Part shown: positions 54,651 to 62,858 of the stretch, one piece after another
Position numbering within the stretch: position 1 is the stretch's first letter
Layout of the letters: every line of letters begins with the position of its first letter
Program-made: the position numbers and the translations under genes
DNA from: Leptospiraceae bacterium
GTDB lineage: Bacteria; Spirochaetota; Leptospiria; Leptospirales; Leptospiraceae
Assembly (NCBI GenBank): GCA_016711485.1
Contig: JADJSX010000014.1
Span: 62,001-126,000, forward strand
Length of the DNA: 64,000 bases
Direction: 5' to 3'
Notes under the pieces: generated by a model
Database searches by the model: none
The model's input: the letters and a program-made list of their open reading frames with translations, nothing else
Told to the model about the DNA's origin: nothing

Positions 54651-55026
54651 CTCACGTTATGCTATCACTATTATCATTTCTCAAATGAAATAATTGAGTT
54701 ATGGTAAACGGAGCGTCTACCGGAGGTTTACACCCTGTTTCTCCCTCCATCTCTTTCCCTATTGAACAAGCCCATTGATGCTATCACAACAATAGGTCGA
54801 AACATACCGGTGGCTTTCTTGTTAATGCTGTCAACTTAAGAACTAAATGTCGGACAATGAATGGTAGTTTATCCCTGCCTGTTCATTGGACAGGCAGGGA
54901 TAAACTACCGTACTGCTAGAGGCTATTGATTTCGTTATCGTTATTAATTCATTAGCATTTTCTAATATTCTTAACTTTACTTTAAATTTCATAATTTTTA
55001 TTTTTTGCGTAACAATAGTTATTTAG
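54648..55026. mobile_element. MITE-like element, copy B
   Basis: About 380 bp with left end TAACTCACGTTATGC (54648-54662) and right end TTTTGCGTAACAATAGTTAT (55003-55022), diverged inverted repeats of each other and of copy A. The shared core is at 54920-54971. It contains a perfect 20-bp hairpin (54863-54909) and a 14-bp string GCTGTCAACTTAAG (54827-54840) also found at 18840-18853. No reading frame of note. It fills the whole gap between the two signalling genes. Confidence 0.5.
54863..54909. repeat. Perfect 20-bp inverted repeat
   Basis: Arms 54863-54882 and 54890-54909 are exact complements (ggtagtttatccctgcctgt) with a 7-nt loop TCATTGG. No T tract follows, so it is not a normal terminator. 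It is more GC-rich than its surroundings. Confidence 0.8.
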
Positions 55027-55092
55027 TATTTACAAAAAGAATGAGAATGATTGATAATCGTATTGTAATAGAAATAGTAAAAGAGTCAAATT

Positions 55093-58000
55093 ATGAACGA
55101 TAGTTTTTCTGAACACGAAGATTTAAATCTATATAAACTTGCTTTGGATCATTTACAGGAAGGGTGCCAAATCATCGATTTTAATTATAGATATATTTAT
55201 TTAAATCCAGTCGCAATTCAACACAGTGGCAAGGAAAAATCAGAACTTATCGGAAAAACAATGATGGAAGTATTCCCTGGCATAGAAACAACTCGAATGT
55301 TTCAAGTTTTGACAGAGTCAATAGAGTCCAGAAAATCCGCTACAATGGAAAATAAATTTGAATTTCCGAACAAGGAAGAAACTTGGTTCAAATTAAGTTT
55401 TGCTCCAAATCCTTCTGGCATTTTAATTCTTTCAACCAATATAAGTGACCCAAAGAGAAGTGAAATTTCCTTACGAAAAACCAATGAATCCATTATGCAT
55501 AGGTGGCGTTTTGCGTTGGAAGGTTCGGGAGATGGAATTTGGGACTGGAATATTTCTACAAATACAATTTTCTATTCTGAACAATGGAAAAGATTAATCG
55601 GATATGCGTCAGACGAAATTACTGATTCCTCGGAAGAATGGACTTCCCGAATTCATCTAGGAGATTTGGAAAATTACAAATCAGATATACAAACCTATAA
55701 AGAAGGAAATACGGAATTTTTTCATACTGAACATAGAATATTGTGCAAAGATGGAAATTACAAATGGTTTTTAGTAAAAGGAAAATCGGTTGAAAAATCG
55801 AACAATCAAAAAATTCAAAGAATTATTGGAACAATCTCCGACATATCGGAAAGAAAATTAGCAGAGGAAAAATTAAGAGAAATAACTGAATTTCAGAATA
55901 TCATTTTAAATAGTACGGACTACTCAATTATTTCAACAGACGAAGCAGGAACTATCACAGCATTTAACCATGGTTCAGAATTAATGTTAGGCTACAAAGC
56001 CGAAGAAGTTGTCAATAAAACGAGTCCAGCGATATTTCATGACTTAAACGAAATAGTCCTAAGAGCAAAAATTTTATCCGAAGAGTTAAAAAAAGATATT
56101 CAACCTGGATTTGAAGTTTTTGTCGCAAAATCCAAATTAGGCATAGCGGATACAAATGAATGGACGTATATATTAAAAGATAAAACCAGAATAAAAGTAG
56201 AACTTTCTGTTACACCGCTTAGAAATAAAAAGGAAGAAATAACAGGATTTTTGGGAATTGCAAAAGATATAAGAGAAAGTATCAAAGCTAAAGAAGAATT
56301 AATTCATGCTAAGGATTTAGCTGAAGCTACAAACCAAGCATTACTTAGTTTTAAATTTGCACTCGATGAACATGCCTTAGTTTCAATTACCGATACAAAA
56401 GGCAGAATTACTTATTTAAATGAAAAGTTTTGCACCGTCTCCAAGTATTCATCGAATGAACTATTAGGTAAAGATCATAGAATTATTAATTCTGGTTTTC
56501 ACAGTAAGGAATTTTTTAAAGAGCTTTGGGATACCATAAAAAATAAATCTGTTTGGAAAGGAGACGTTAAGAACAAAGCAAAAGATGGCACCTTTTATTG
56601 GGTGAGTAGTACGATAGTTGCTCTATTAGATATAAAAGGAAACCCAAACCAATACATTGCAATCAGAACAGATATTACAGAGCGCAAAATGGCTGAAATT
56701 GAAATTTTACAGGCAAAGGATCAAGCCGAGAAAGCAAATCAAGCGAAATCAGAGTTTTTAGCAAACATGACACACGAGTTACGTACTCCTCTAAATGGAG
56801 TCATTGGTTTTTCCGATTTATTAATGAAAATGGATTTAAATGAATCTCAAAAACTTTATATGAGTACAATCTATAAATCAGCGAACTCTTTATTAGAATT
56901 AATAAATGATATTTTAGATTTTTCAAAAATCGAATCTGGAAAATTAGATTTGAATTTAGATCAAATAGATTTACTCAATTTACTTGACCAAGTAGTTGAT
57001 TTAACAAGTTACAAGGCTAATGAAAAAAATATAAATATTTTACTTTCTATCGAAGAAAGTGTTCCAGGTTTCATTATTACCGACCCAATAAGATTAAGGC
57101 AAATAATTTTAAATCTTGTTGGAAATGCCATTAAATTCACTGAAATTGGAAAAATAGAAATACAAGTCAAAGTGAAAGAAATGAATTCTAAGGAAAAAAA
57201 GGCTAAACTTATTATTTCTGTAAAAGATACAGGCATTGGCATTTCAAAGGAAAATCAACAAAAGATTTTCAATGCATTCGAACAGGCTGACTCCTCTACT
57301 ACGCGTAAATATGGCGGGACTGGTTTAGGTTTAAGTATTTCCAATAAACTACTCAGTCTGATGGGTTCAAAATTAGAACTTGAATCCGAGATTGGAATAG
57401 GTAGTATTTTTTACTTCGAATTACAAACAAAGTTTTTACCAGATACAAATCTAATCACAAAATTAAAAAAAGAATCCGCAGAAGGAATAACAAAAAATTT
57501 TAATATAAATAAAGATTATTTTAAAATTTTAATCGTTGATGACAATCCGGTGAATCTTTTTTTAATGCAATCAATTTTACGTCAATTGTTACCTAACGCA
57601 AATATACTAGAAGCGAATAATGGAAACAGGGCACTTGAAATCTACAATTCCGAGAAACCAGAATTAATTTTTATGGATGTACAAATGCCTGGAATGAATG
57701 GATATGAAACGACAATTGCAATACGAAAACTAGAAATAAATAAAAAATCAATTCCAATTATCGCATTGACTGCCGGCACCGTAAAAGGCGAGAGAGAAAA
57801 ATGTACCGAGGCTGGTATGAACGATTATATCACAAAGCCAGTAATAAAGGAAACAATTGAAAAAACTTTAATTTCTTGGCTTTTTGCTCCAGAAATAATT
57901 TTTACAAACGAAAATATCGAAAAGGATACAAACTATATGAAACATTTTGACGAAGATCTTCTACTAGAGCGATTAGACTATGACCGAGAATTTTTGGGTA

Positions 58001-58260
58001 TTCTGGTATCAAAGGTAAAGGAAAATTTCGATTCTGATTCAGAAGGGATAATCGTTGAATTATCCGAATCAAACTTCGCCACAATTAAGGCAGGCGCGCA
58101 TAAATTGAAGGGGACAGCATTAACTGTGTGTTTCGAACAACTGGCCTCACTGTCAGAGACTTTGGAATCCTTAGAAGAATACAACCAGGAAACAGTTCAG
58201 AAATTAGTATCCCAAATAAAAGAAGAAATTGAATTTTTAAAAGTTAATATTAATCTCTAA
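55093..58260 (+). CDS. Multi-PAS hybrid histidine kinase with receiver and HPt
   Basis: 1055 residues, cytoplasmic (no membrane helix). About four PAS domains (about 15-125, 135-255, 265-390, 415-535), each followed by typical linkers such as SDISERKLAEEKL; H-box MTHELRTPLNGVIGFSDLL; ATPase domain (NLVGNAIKFTEIG, KDTGIGISKEN, GGTGLGLSIS); receiver (about 812-935; LIFMDVQMPGMNG, YITKPVI); and a C-terminal HPt domain with H1003 in GAHKLKGTALTVCF. All relay residues are present, so a His-Asp-His relay within one protein is expected. The adjacent REC-HPt protein appears to be a partial paralogue of its C-terminus. Confidence 0.93.
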   Translation: MNDSFSEHEDLNLYKLALDHLQEGCQIIDFNYRYIYLNPVAIQHSGKEKSELIGKTMMEVFPGIETTRMFQVLTESIESRKSATMENKFEFPNKEETWFKLSFAPNPSGILILSTNISDPKRSEISLRKTNESIMHRWRFALEGSGDGIWDWNISTNTIFYSEQWKRLIGYASDEITDSSEEWTSRIHLGDLENYKSDIQTYKEGNTEFFHTEHRILCKDGNYKWFLVKGKSVEKSNNQKIQRIIGTISDISERKLAEEKLREITEFQNIILNSTDYSIISTDEAGTITAFNHGSELMLGYKAEEVVNKTSPAIFHDLNEIVLRAKILSEELKKDIQPGFEVFVAKSKLGIADTNEWTYILKDKTRIKVELSVTPLRNKKEEITGFLGIAKDIRESIKAKEELIHAKDLAEATNQALLSFKFALDEHALVSITDTKGRITYLNEKFCTVSKYSSNELLGKDHRIINSGFHSKEFFKELWDTIKNKSVWKGDVKNKAKDGTFYWVSSTIVALLDIKGNPNQYIAIRTDITERKMAEIEILQAKDQAEKANQAKSEFLANMTHELRTPLNGVIGFSDLLMKMDLNESQKLYMSTIYKSANSLLELINDILDFSKIESGKLDLNLDQIDLLNLLDQVVDLTSYKANEKNINILLSIEESVPGFIITDPIRLRQIILNLVGNAIKFTEIGKIEIQVKVKEMNSKEKKAKLIISVKDTGIGISKENQQKIFNAFEQADSSTTRKYGGTGLGLSISNKLLSLMGSKLELESEIGIGSIFYFELQTKFLPDTNLITKLKKESAEGITKNFNINKDYFKILIVDDNPVNLFLMQSILRQLLPNANILEANNGNRALEIYNSEKPELIFMDVQMPGMNGYETTIAIRKLEINKKSIPIIALTAGTVKGEREKCTEAGMNDYITKPVIKETIEKTLISWLFAPEIIFTNENIEKDTNYMKHFDEDLLLERLDYDREFLGILVSKVKENFDSDSEGIIVELSESNFATIKAGAHKLKGTALTVCFEQLASLSETLESLEEYNQETVQKLVSQIKEEIEFLKVNINL

Positions 58261-58445
58261 TTCAATTAATTTTGAAAAAATTCAAAAAAAGTTTAATGCC
58301 TTTTTCGCAAACTCACCGAAAATACAATTAGCTGAAATTTTTTTAAATTTTTTATTTTTTTTCACAACACCAAAATCAATTAAAAATAATCGATTTTGGT
58401 CGAAAAAACCTACTTTTCCTCAAAAAAACCTCACTTTCCAGACAT

Positions 58446-58472
58446 TAATTGTACAATAAGTTTCTCCGATAG
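58446..58472 (+). promoter_or_regulatory. Sigma-28-like promoter of flaB
   Basis: TAAT, 15 bp, then TCCGATAG compares well with the flagellar sigma-28 consensus TAAA-N15-GCCGATAA. Transcription would start near 58480, giving a leader of about 100 nt. The rest of the 320-bp gap upstream is AT-rich and holds one stem (CCAAAATC / GATTTTGG, 58370-58399). Confidence 0.5.
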
Positions 58473-58528
58473 ATTATTTACAAAAATAAATAAAATCAGA
58501 CACAAAATTCACACAAAGAAAACAAATT

Positions 58529-58552
58529 ACTGTAGGCAAGGATGCTTACAGT
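58529..58552 (+). promoter_or_regulatory. flaB leader hairpin 1, CsrA-site-like
   Basis: ACTGTAGGC / GCTTACAGT forms a 9-bp stem (one G-U pair) with the hexaloop AAGGAT. GGA in a hexaloop is the favoured CsrA target, and GCAAGGATGC is close to the binding consensus ACARGGAUGU. Confidence 0.55.
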
Positions 58553-58562
58553 GCTTGTGATC

Positions 58563-58580
58563 AGTTTCAAGGAGGAAACT
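58563..58580 (+). promoter_or_regulatory. flaB leader hairpin 2 enclosing the ribosome binding site
   Basis: AGTTTC / GAAACT closes the hexaloop AAGGAG, which is the Shine-Dalgarno sequence; the stem ends one base before the ATG at 58582. Same loop form as hairpin 1, 10 nt upstream of it. A protein bound here would block translation. Confidence 0.6.
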
Positions 58581-58581
58581 T

Positions 58582-59427
58582 ATGATCATCAACCACAATT
58601 TATCAGCGATTAACTCGCACAGGGTTTTGAAATTTCAAAACGATGAAGTTTCAAAGAATATGGGAGTACTCTCTTCCGGCATGAGAATCAATAGAGCTGC
58701 TGACGATGCATCTGGTCTTGCTGTTTCTGAAAAAATGAGAAGCCAGGTTTCTGGTCTCAGACAAGCAGAACGTAATACCGAAGACGGTATCTCAATGATT
58801 CAAACAACTGAAGGTTATCTGACTGAAACCAACGATATTCTACAAAGAATTCGTGTATTGGCTATTCAAGCTTCTAACGGTATCTACACACCTCAAGACA
58901 GACAAATGATACAAGTAGAAGTTTCTCAACTTGTTGATGAAATCGACAGAATAGCTTCTCAGGCAGAGTTCAATAAAATGAACCTTTTACAAGGTGACTT
59001 CGCTCGTGGTTCAAGAGTTGCTTCTATGTGGTATCACATGGGTGCAAACATGCATCAAAGAGAAAGAGTATACGTTGCTACTATGACTGTTAGAGCTCTT
59101 GAATTAAAGAGACCTGATGGAACAATGTTATCTCTTTCTACTGCTGACTTAGCAAATGATGCAATCGGAACTATCGATGATGCACTTTATAAAGTGAACA
59201 AACAAAGAGCTAACTTAGGTGCTTACCAAAACAGATTGGAGCATGCATCTAAAGGGCTAATGGTAGCTTATGAAAATATCCAGGCTTCTGAATCAAGGAT
59301 TAGAGACGCAGACATGGCTGAAGAGTCTGTAGCGTTTACTAAAAACCAGATCCTAACACAGTCCGGAACAGCTATGATGGCTCAAGCTAACGTAAGACCT
59401 CAGTCTGTGTTACAACTTCTTAGATAA
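58582..59427 (+). CDS. flaB: Periplasmic flagellar core protein FlaB
   Basis: Flagellin of the spirochaetal periplasmic flagellum. The 281-residue protein has the N-terminal D0/D1 segment (MIINHNLSAINSHRVLKFQN, INRAADDASGLAVSEKMRSQ), a short spirochaete-specific middle (WYHMGANMHQRERVYVATMT) without the large D2/D3 domains of enterobacteria, and the C-terminal coil (RDADMAEESVAFTKNQILTQ SGTAMMAQAN) ending VLQLLR. Length is normal for FlaB. Codon use is visibly less AT-biased than the neighbours, as expected for a highly expressed gene. A sigma-28-like promoter and two leader hairpins precede it and a terminator follows. Confidence 0.97.
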   Translation: MIINHNLSAINSHRVLKFQNDEVSKNMGVLSSGMRINRAADDASGLAVSEKMRSQVSGLRQAERNTEDGISMIQTTEGYLTETNDILQRIRVLAIQASNGIYTPQDRQMIQVEVSQLVDEIDRIASQAEFNKMNLLQGDFARGSRVASMWYHMGANMHQRERVYVATMTVRALELKRPDGTMLSLSTADLANDAIGTIDDALYKVNKQRANLGAYQNRLEHASKGLMVAYENIQASESRIRDADMAEESVAFTKNQILTQSGTAMMAQANVRPQSVLQLLR

Positions 59428-59453
59428 AATAAAGACTGTCTAAACCCGTATTG

Positions 59454-59490
59454 GAGCAGGCTTCTTAGAAATAAGAGCCTGCTCTTTTTG
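59454..59490 (+). terminator. Rho-independent terminator of flaB
   Basis: GAGCAGGCT (59454-59462) and AGCCTGCTC (59476-59484) form a 9-bp GC-rich stem followed at once by TTTTTG. Confidence 0.85.
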
Positions 59491-59506
59491 TTTAAGGAGA
59501 GAATTT

Positions 59507-59884
59507 TTAGAAGAGAGGAATAGGCCAATCAATAAGCATTTTATGCTCACGAATTCCATTGCAAGCAAGGCTTCCAATAGCTACTCCATTAGAAGCTCCA
59601 CCAGCTGCATTTATAACGAGTACTGTCTCTGCACAGGAATCAACGTCAGTCTTATCATAGAATTTGTCATCCTTCAAGCCAACTGTATTATAGGTAGCAA
59701 TAGAAGTGGCTACGGCAGATGAATTTCCAGATGCGCCAGCTCCCATCAATGCATTCGTTAAAATTAAATTTTTGGCTTCAGAGCCTTTTATCGTTGGTTT
59801 TACCATGTTTAAACCAAGGTTGTCTAATAATACACAATTAGTCACAAATAGTAATACTGCTACTGAGAAAATTATTTTCTTCAT
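59507..59884 (-). CDS. Small lipoprotein, TIGR04452-like, paralogue 1
   Basis: 125 residues from the ATG at 59884 (AAGGAC ribosome binding site nine bases before). Lipoprotein signal MKKIIFSVAVLLFVTNC with spirochaetal lipobox. The mature part has TIKGSEAKNLILTNALMGAG, an Ala/Ser-rich hydrophobic stretch, FYDKTDVDSCAETVL and a C-terminal NGIREHKMLIDWPIPLF with two further cysteines that may pair. It resembles a Leptospira lipoprotein family with four cysteines. Shares most motifs with the next gene. Probably at the periplasmic or outer face; function unknown. Confidence 0.75.
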   Translation of the reverse strand: MKKIIFSVAVLLFVTNCVLLDNLGLNMVKPTIKGSEAKNLILTNALMGAGASGNSSAVATSIATYNTVGLKDDKFYDKTDVDSCAETVLVINAAGGASNGVAIGSLACNGIREHKMLIDWPIPLF

Positions 59885-60073
59885 AATGTTTGTCCTTTTT
59901 ATCTTCATCGCCTAACATAAGTTCGGTGATTTTTTATTTTACTAACTACTTGTCTAATATGGATTCTACGGACAATTACTTTTTTGCCCTATCCCTAACT
60001 AGAATCCCAAATTCCTAAGCAAACAGAAAATGGTATATTTTCCAACAAAACCTGCTTATTGGGGGGGTATTAC

Positions 60074-60457
60074 TTAGAAAAGCGGAATTGGCCAGTCAAT
60101 GAACATTTTATGTTCGCGTATTTCGTTACATGCGTAACTACCAATTGCTATCTGCATATTAACAGTATTGTTGCTAAGTGCGTTCGCTACCAGTATTTTA
60201 TCAGCGCAATCATCTACATCTTTTTTGTCATAAAATTTATTATCTTTTATATTCTTTGTATTGTAAGTTGCCTGAGAAGATGCAAAAGTAGCACTTGAAC
60301 CAGAAGCTGCTGCACCTACCAAGGCACTAGTTAAAATTTGATTTTTGGCTTCAGAGCCTTTTATAGTTTCCTTGAGTAAATTGAGTCCTAAACTGTCCAA
60401 TAGAACGCAATTTGATACGAGAAATATTACTGCTAATGAGAAAATTATTTTTTTCAT
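60074..60457 (-). CDS. Small lipoprotein, TIGR04452-like, paralogue 2
   Basis: 127 residues: signal MKKIIFSLAVIFLVSNC, then GSEAKNQILTSALVGAAASG, FYDKKDVDDCADKILVANAL and the C-terminal NEIREHKMFIDWPIPLF, nearly identical to its neighbour in the ends and diverged in the middle. The flanking DNA is also repeated: AAAAAGGACAA.. before both starts and TTTTTTATTTTACTAACTAC further upstream of both (59930-59947 and 60512-60531). A recent tandem duplication is therefore likely, and each copy seems to keep its own promoter region. Confidence 0.75.
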   Translation of the reverse strand: MKKIIFSLAVIFLVSNCVLLDSLGLNLLKETIKGSEAKNQILTSALVGAAASGSSATFASSQATYNTKNIKDNKFYDKKDVDDCADKILVANALSNNTVNMQIAIGSYACNEIREHKMFIDWPIPLF

Positions 60458-60599
60458 AATTCTTGTCCTTTTTTACTCTCATTGCTTTTTTCCAATTTTT
60501 TAAATGAGAGATTTTTTATTTTACTAACTACTTGCTTTACTAGGAGTATACAGACAATTACTTTTTTAAAGTATTCTAAAAGGTTTTATATAACACCAA

Positions 60600-61790
60600 A
60601 TGATAAAAAAAAGCATTCACACTCAAACTCCTGCCTATTCTAGTAAAAAGTATTCACTAGATTCTTTTAAAAAACTAGCTCATTACTCCTATCGTATCAA
60701 TTTTCCAGAAAGACTATATAGATTTTTTAATTCTCTAAAATACCTATTATTCGGATATTGTTCCGTTTTATTCTTATTTACCCAACCAGCCTTCTCAGAA
60801 GTTCAGAAACGTCCACGAACCTTAAAAATTTTAGTCGCAGGTGATGTAATGTTTAACTGGGGGCTCAGAGAGACGAGACAGAAAAAAGGAGAATTTGCTC
60901 CCGTAGAAGGACTGGTGTCTTTATTCGAAGAGGCGGATTTACGAATGGTAAATCTGGAAACTCCTGTTGCAAACTCTCAAGAAGAAATGGATGACAGTAA
61001 ATCCTATGTTTTCAACGCAAAACCAGAAGACCTAAGCCTTTTAAAAAAAATCAATGTGGATCTTGTATTTTTAGGAAACAATCACTCTATGGATTACGGA
61101 AAAAAAGGATTAGAAGATACCATGGAGAATCTAAAAAAGGAAAATATACTTTTTGCAGGAATGGGAAAAAATATTACGGCAGCGTTTTCTCCTACTTTAG
61201 TATCCATCCGCAATAATCCATTTCATATTATATCAGTCAGTAACATCGGTGAATCTAGATTATTTGCAAGCGACAGCAAACCGGGAATTGCTCCTTTGCA
61301 AATTGAAAAGTTAAGAAAAATAATAAATGAAAAAGAATCAGAAAAGAAAGTAAATTTACTTTCTGTACATTGGGGAATCGAATATAATCCAGAGCCAACA
61401 AAACAACAAATAAAACAAGCACATGATATAATAAATATGGGTTTTTCTGCGGTTATTGGTCATCATCCGCATATCCCGCAAGGAGTCGAAAAGTATAAAA
61501 ATGGAATTATTATTTATTCCCTCGGAAACTTTATATTTGGAAGTCGCAATCAATATTTAAATCACAATATTGCTGTTATGTTGCACTTCGAAAACCAAGA
61601 ATTAGTATTCTGTGAAATCATTCCTATTTTTGGAAAATTTCAAAATGCAGAACATTTAGTAAAACCACTCCCCTATTTGGAAGCAGAAGATTTTTTACAT
61701 GAATATTCGATTCTATGTCAAAACCTAAATACTAAAATAGAAATTAAAAATGGTAGAGGGTATATATATTTTAAAAAAAGAAAAAACTAG
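60600..61790 (+). CDS. CapA-family metallophosphatase-like protein
   Basis: 396 residues. A basic N-terminal stretch of about 45 residues, a membrane helix (LKYLLFGYCSVLFLFTQPAF) and then a CapA domain of calcineurin-like fold: ILVAGDVMFNWGLRE, VNLETPVANSQEEM, LGNNHSMDYGKKGLEDTM, LSVHWGIEYNPEPT, GHHPHIPQGVEKYKNG and YSLGNFIFGS, with the Asp, Asn and His residues expected for metal binding. CapA proteins act in poly-gamma-glutamate or other surface polymer synthesis. Protein is probably anchored facing the periplasm. No capB/capC partner is in view. The true start may be an internal ATG nearer the helix. Confidence 0.85.
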   Translation: MIKKSIHTQTPAYSSKKYSLDSFKKLAHYSYRINFPERLYRFFNSLKYLLFGYCSVLFLFTQPAFSEVQKRPRTLKILVAGDVMFNWGLRETRQKKGEFAPVEGLVSLFEEADLRMVNLETPVANSQEEMDDSKSYVFNAKPEDLSLLKKINVDLVFLGNNHSMDYGKKGLEDTMENLKKENILFAGMGKNITAAFSPTLVSIRNNPFHIISVSNIGESRLFASDSKPGIAPLQIEKLRKIINEKESEKKVNLLSVHWGIEYNPEPTKQQIKQAHDIINMGFSAVIGHHPHIPQGVEKYKNGIIIYSLGNFIFGSRNQYLNHNIAVMLHFENQELVFCEIIPIFGKFQNAEHLVKPLPYLEAEDFLHEYSILCQNLNTKIEIKNGRGYIYFKKRKN

Positions 61791-61861
61791 TTTTCTAATT
61801 TCTAAATAATACCCGTATTTCAAATTCAAAATAACTCGACTTTGAATTTCCGAAGCCCTAA

Positions 61862-61883
61862 TTACTTTTGGCAATTGGTATAT
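61862..61883. repeat. Copy of short dispersed repeat
   Basis: TTACTTTTGGCAATTGGTAT plus AT; the last 17 bases are identical to 53621-53637 and close to the complement of 9131-9152. Lies between the convergent CapA and PilZ genes. Confidence 0.5.
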
Positions 61884-61900
61884 AGGATTTAAAAAATATT

Positions 61901-62599
61901 TTATCTAAGAATGGAAGATCTATTTTTTAGCTTTTCCAAGTATCTCAAAATTTTTGATTCAGTATTCGTATCATATATAAATTTTAAACCGTAACCATTT
62001 GGTTTATCGTACATTTTACCTTTGTTTATCCAGCTAACTTGAGCTTTAACAGAAATAGAACTATCGTCAAGATGCAATAGGAGCGTACAAATTTCTCTTT
62101 CTTCTAAGTGATTTAAAGGGGCTTCTATAAAAATACCTTTCTCAGAGAGGTTAATGGCAAGGGCAGGAATGAATTCTGTATCCGTTCTGATATCCACTGC
62201 AAAACGTACACTGTATCTTGGTGTATAATGATTTCGAACAAATTCGGAAATTGTTTTTTGATCCTTTTCTTTTTCGGCTTTATAGGAAACCAATAATCCG
62301 AGCCTACTCCCATTTAGCTTTTCGATGGCGACTAGTTTACCTTCCAAATCAAATTTTCCTGAATTAAATAAATCTAAATTCATAAACAAAAGCAAATGGG
62401 AATTAGTCGATGGAATAAAGTCAAAATCTTCCGAGTATACTCTAAAATAAAAAAAATTATTAGAAATCATATCGGTTTCTAAGTGGTGTATTTTCCCAAC
62501 AATATTTAAACTAATTGGAAGTCGTACAGAAATGGCACTACTCCAAAAAATCCTCTTCCGATATCTTACTTTAAGACTTTCTATTAAATGCCAGTTCAT
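61901..62599 (-). CDS. PilZ-domain c-di-GMP receptor-like protein
   Basis: 232 residues. An N-terminal YcgR-like beta domain (about 1-125) is followed by a PilZ domain (about 126-225): RYSVRFAVDIRTD supplies the RxxxR motif and AINLSEKGIFIEAP the (D/N)xSxxG motif, with NGYGLKF at the end. Two-domain proteins of this kind bind c-di-GMP and change motility or envelope functions. The diguanylate cyclase at 52444-53340 could supply the signal. Transcribed alone. Confidence 0.85.
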   Translation of the reverse strand: MNWHLIESLKVRYRKRIFWSSAISVRLPISLNIVGKIHHLETDMISNNFFYFRVYSEDFDFIPSTNSHLLLFMNLDLFNSGKFDLEGKLVAIEKLNGSRLGLLVSYKAEKEKDQKTISEFVRNHYTPRYSVRFAVDIRTDTEFIPALAINLSEKGIFIEAPLNHLEEREICTLLLHLDDSSISVKAQVSWINKGKMYDKPNGYGLKFIYDTNTESKILRYLEKLKNRSSILR

Positions 62600-62719
62600 A
62601 ATCTAAAAATGAAGTTTCTAAATAAATACTTACATTACAAGTACAATATATTAAAGATTTTGATTATTGTATAAGCTTAGAGAGTGATTTAATCCTTTAA
62701 TGGACTAAAACTCCTCCAA

Positions 62720-62850
62720 CCTCTAATGACACGAATTAACACGAATATAACTCGAATATAAAAACCATCCGTGATCCCAAAACCCATTCGTGGACATTCG
62801 TGGCTAAACTATTTTTTAACCACTAATGACAAGAATGTTCACGAATATTT
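62720..62850. repeat. Intergenic 'cacgaat..attcgtgg' inverted repeats
   Basis: CTAATGACACGAATTAACAC (62721-62740), then the inverted form ATTCGTGGACATTCGTGG (62787-62804), then a direct partial copy CACTAATGACAAGAATGTTC (62821-62840). Such repeats occur between genes in many unrelated genomes. No coding content. Confidence 0.55.
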
Positions 62851-62858
62851 TATAGTTG

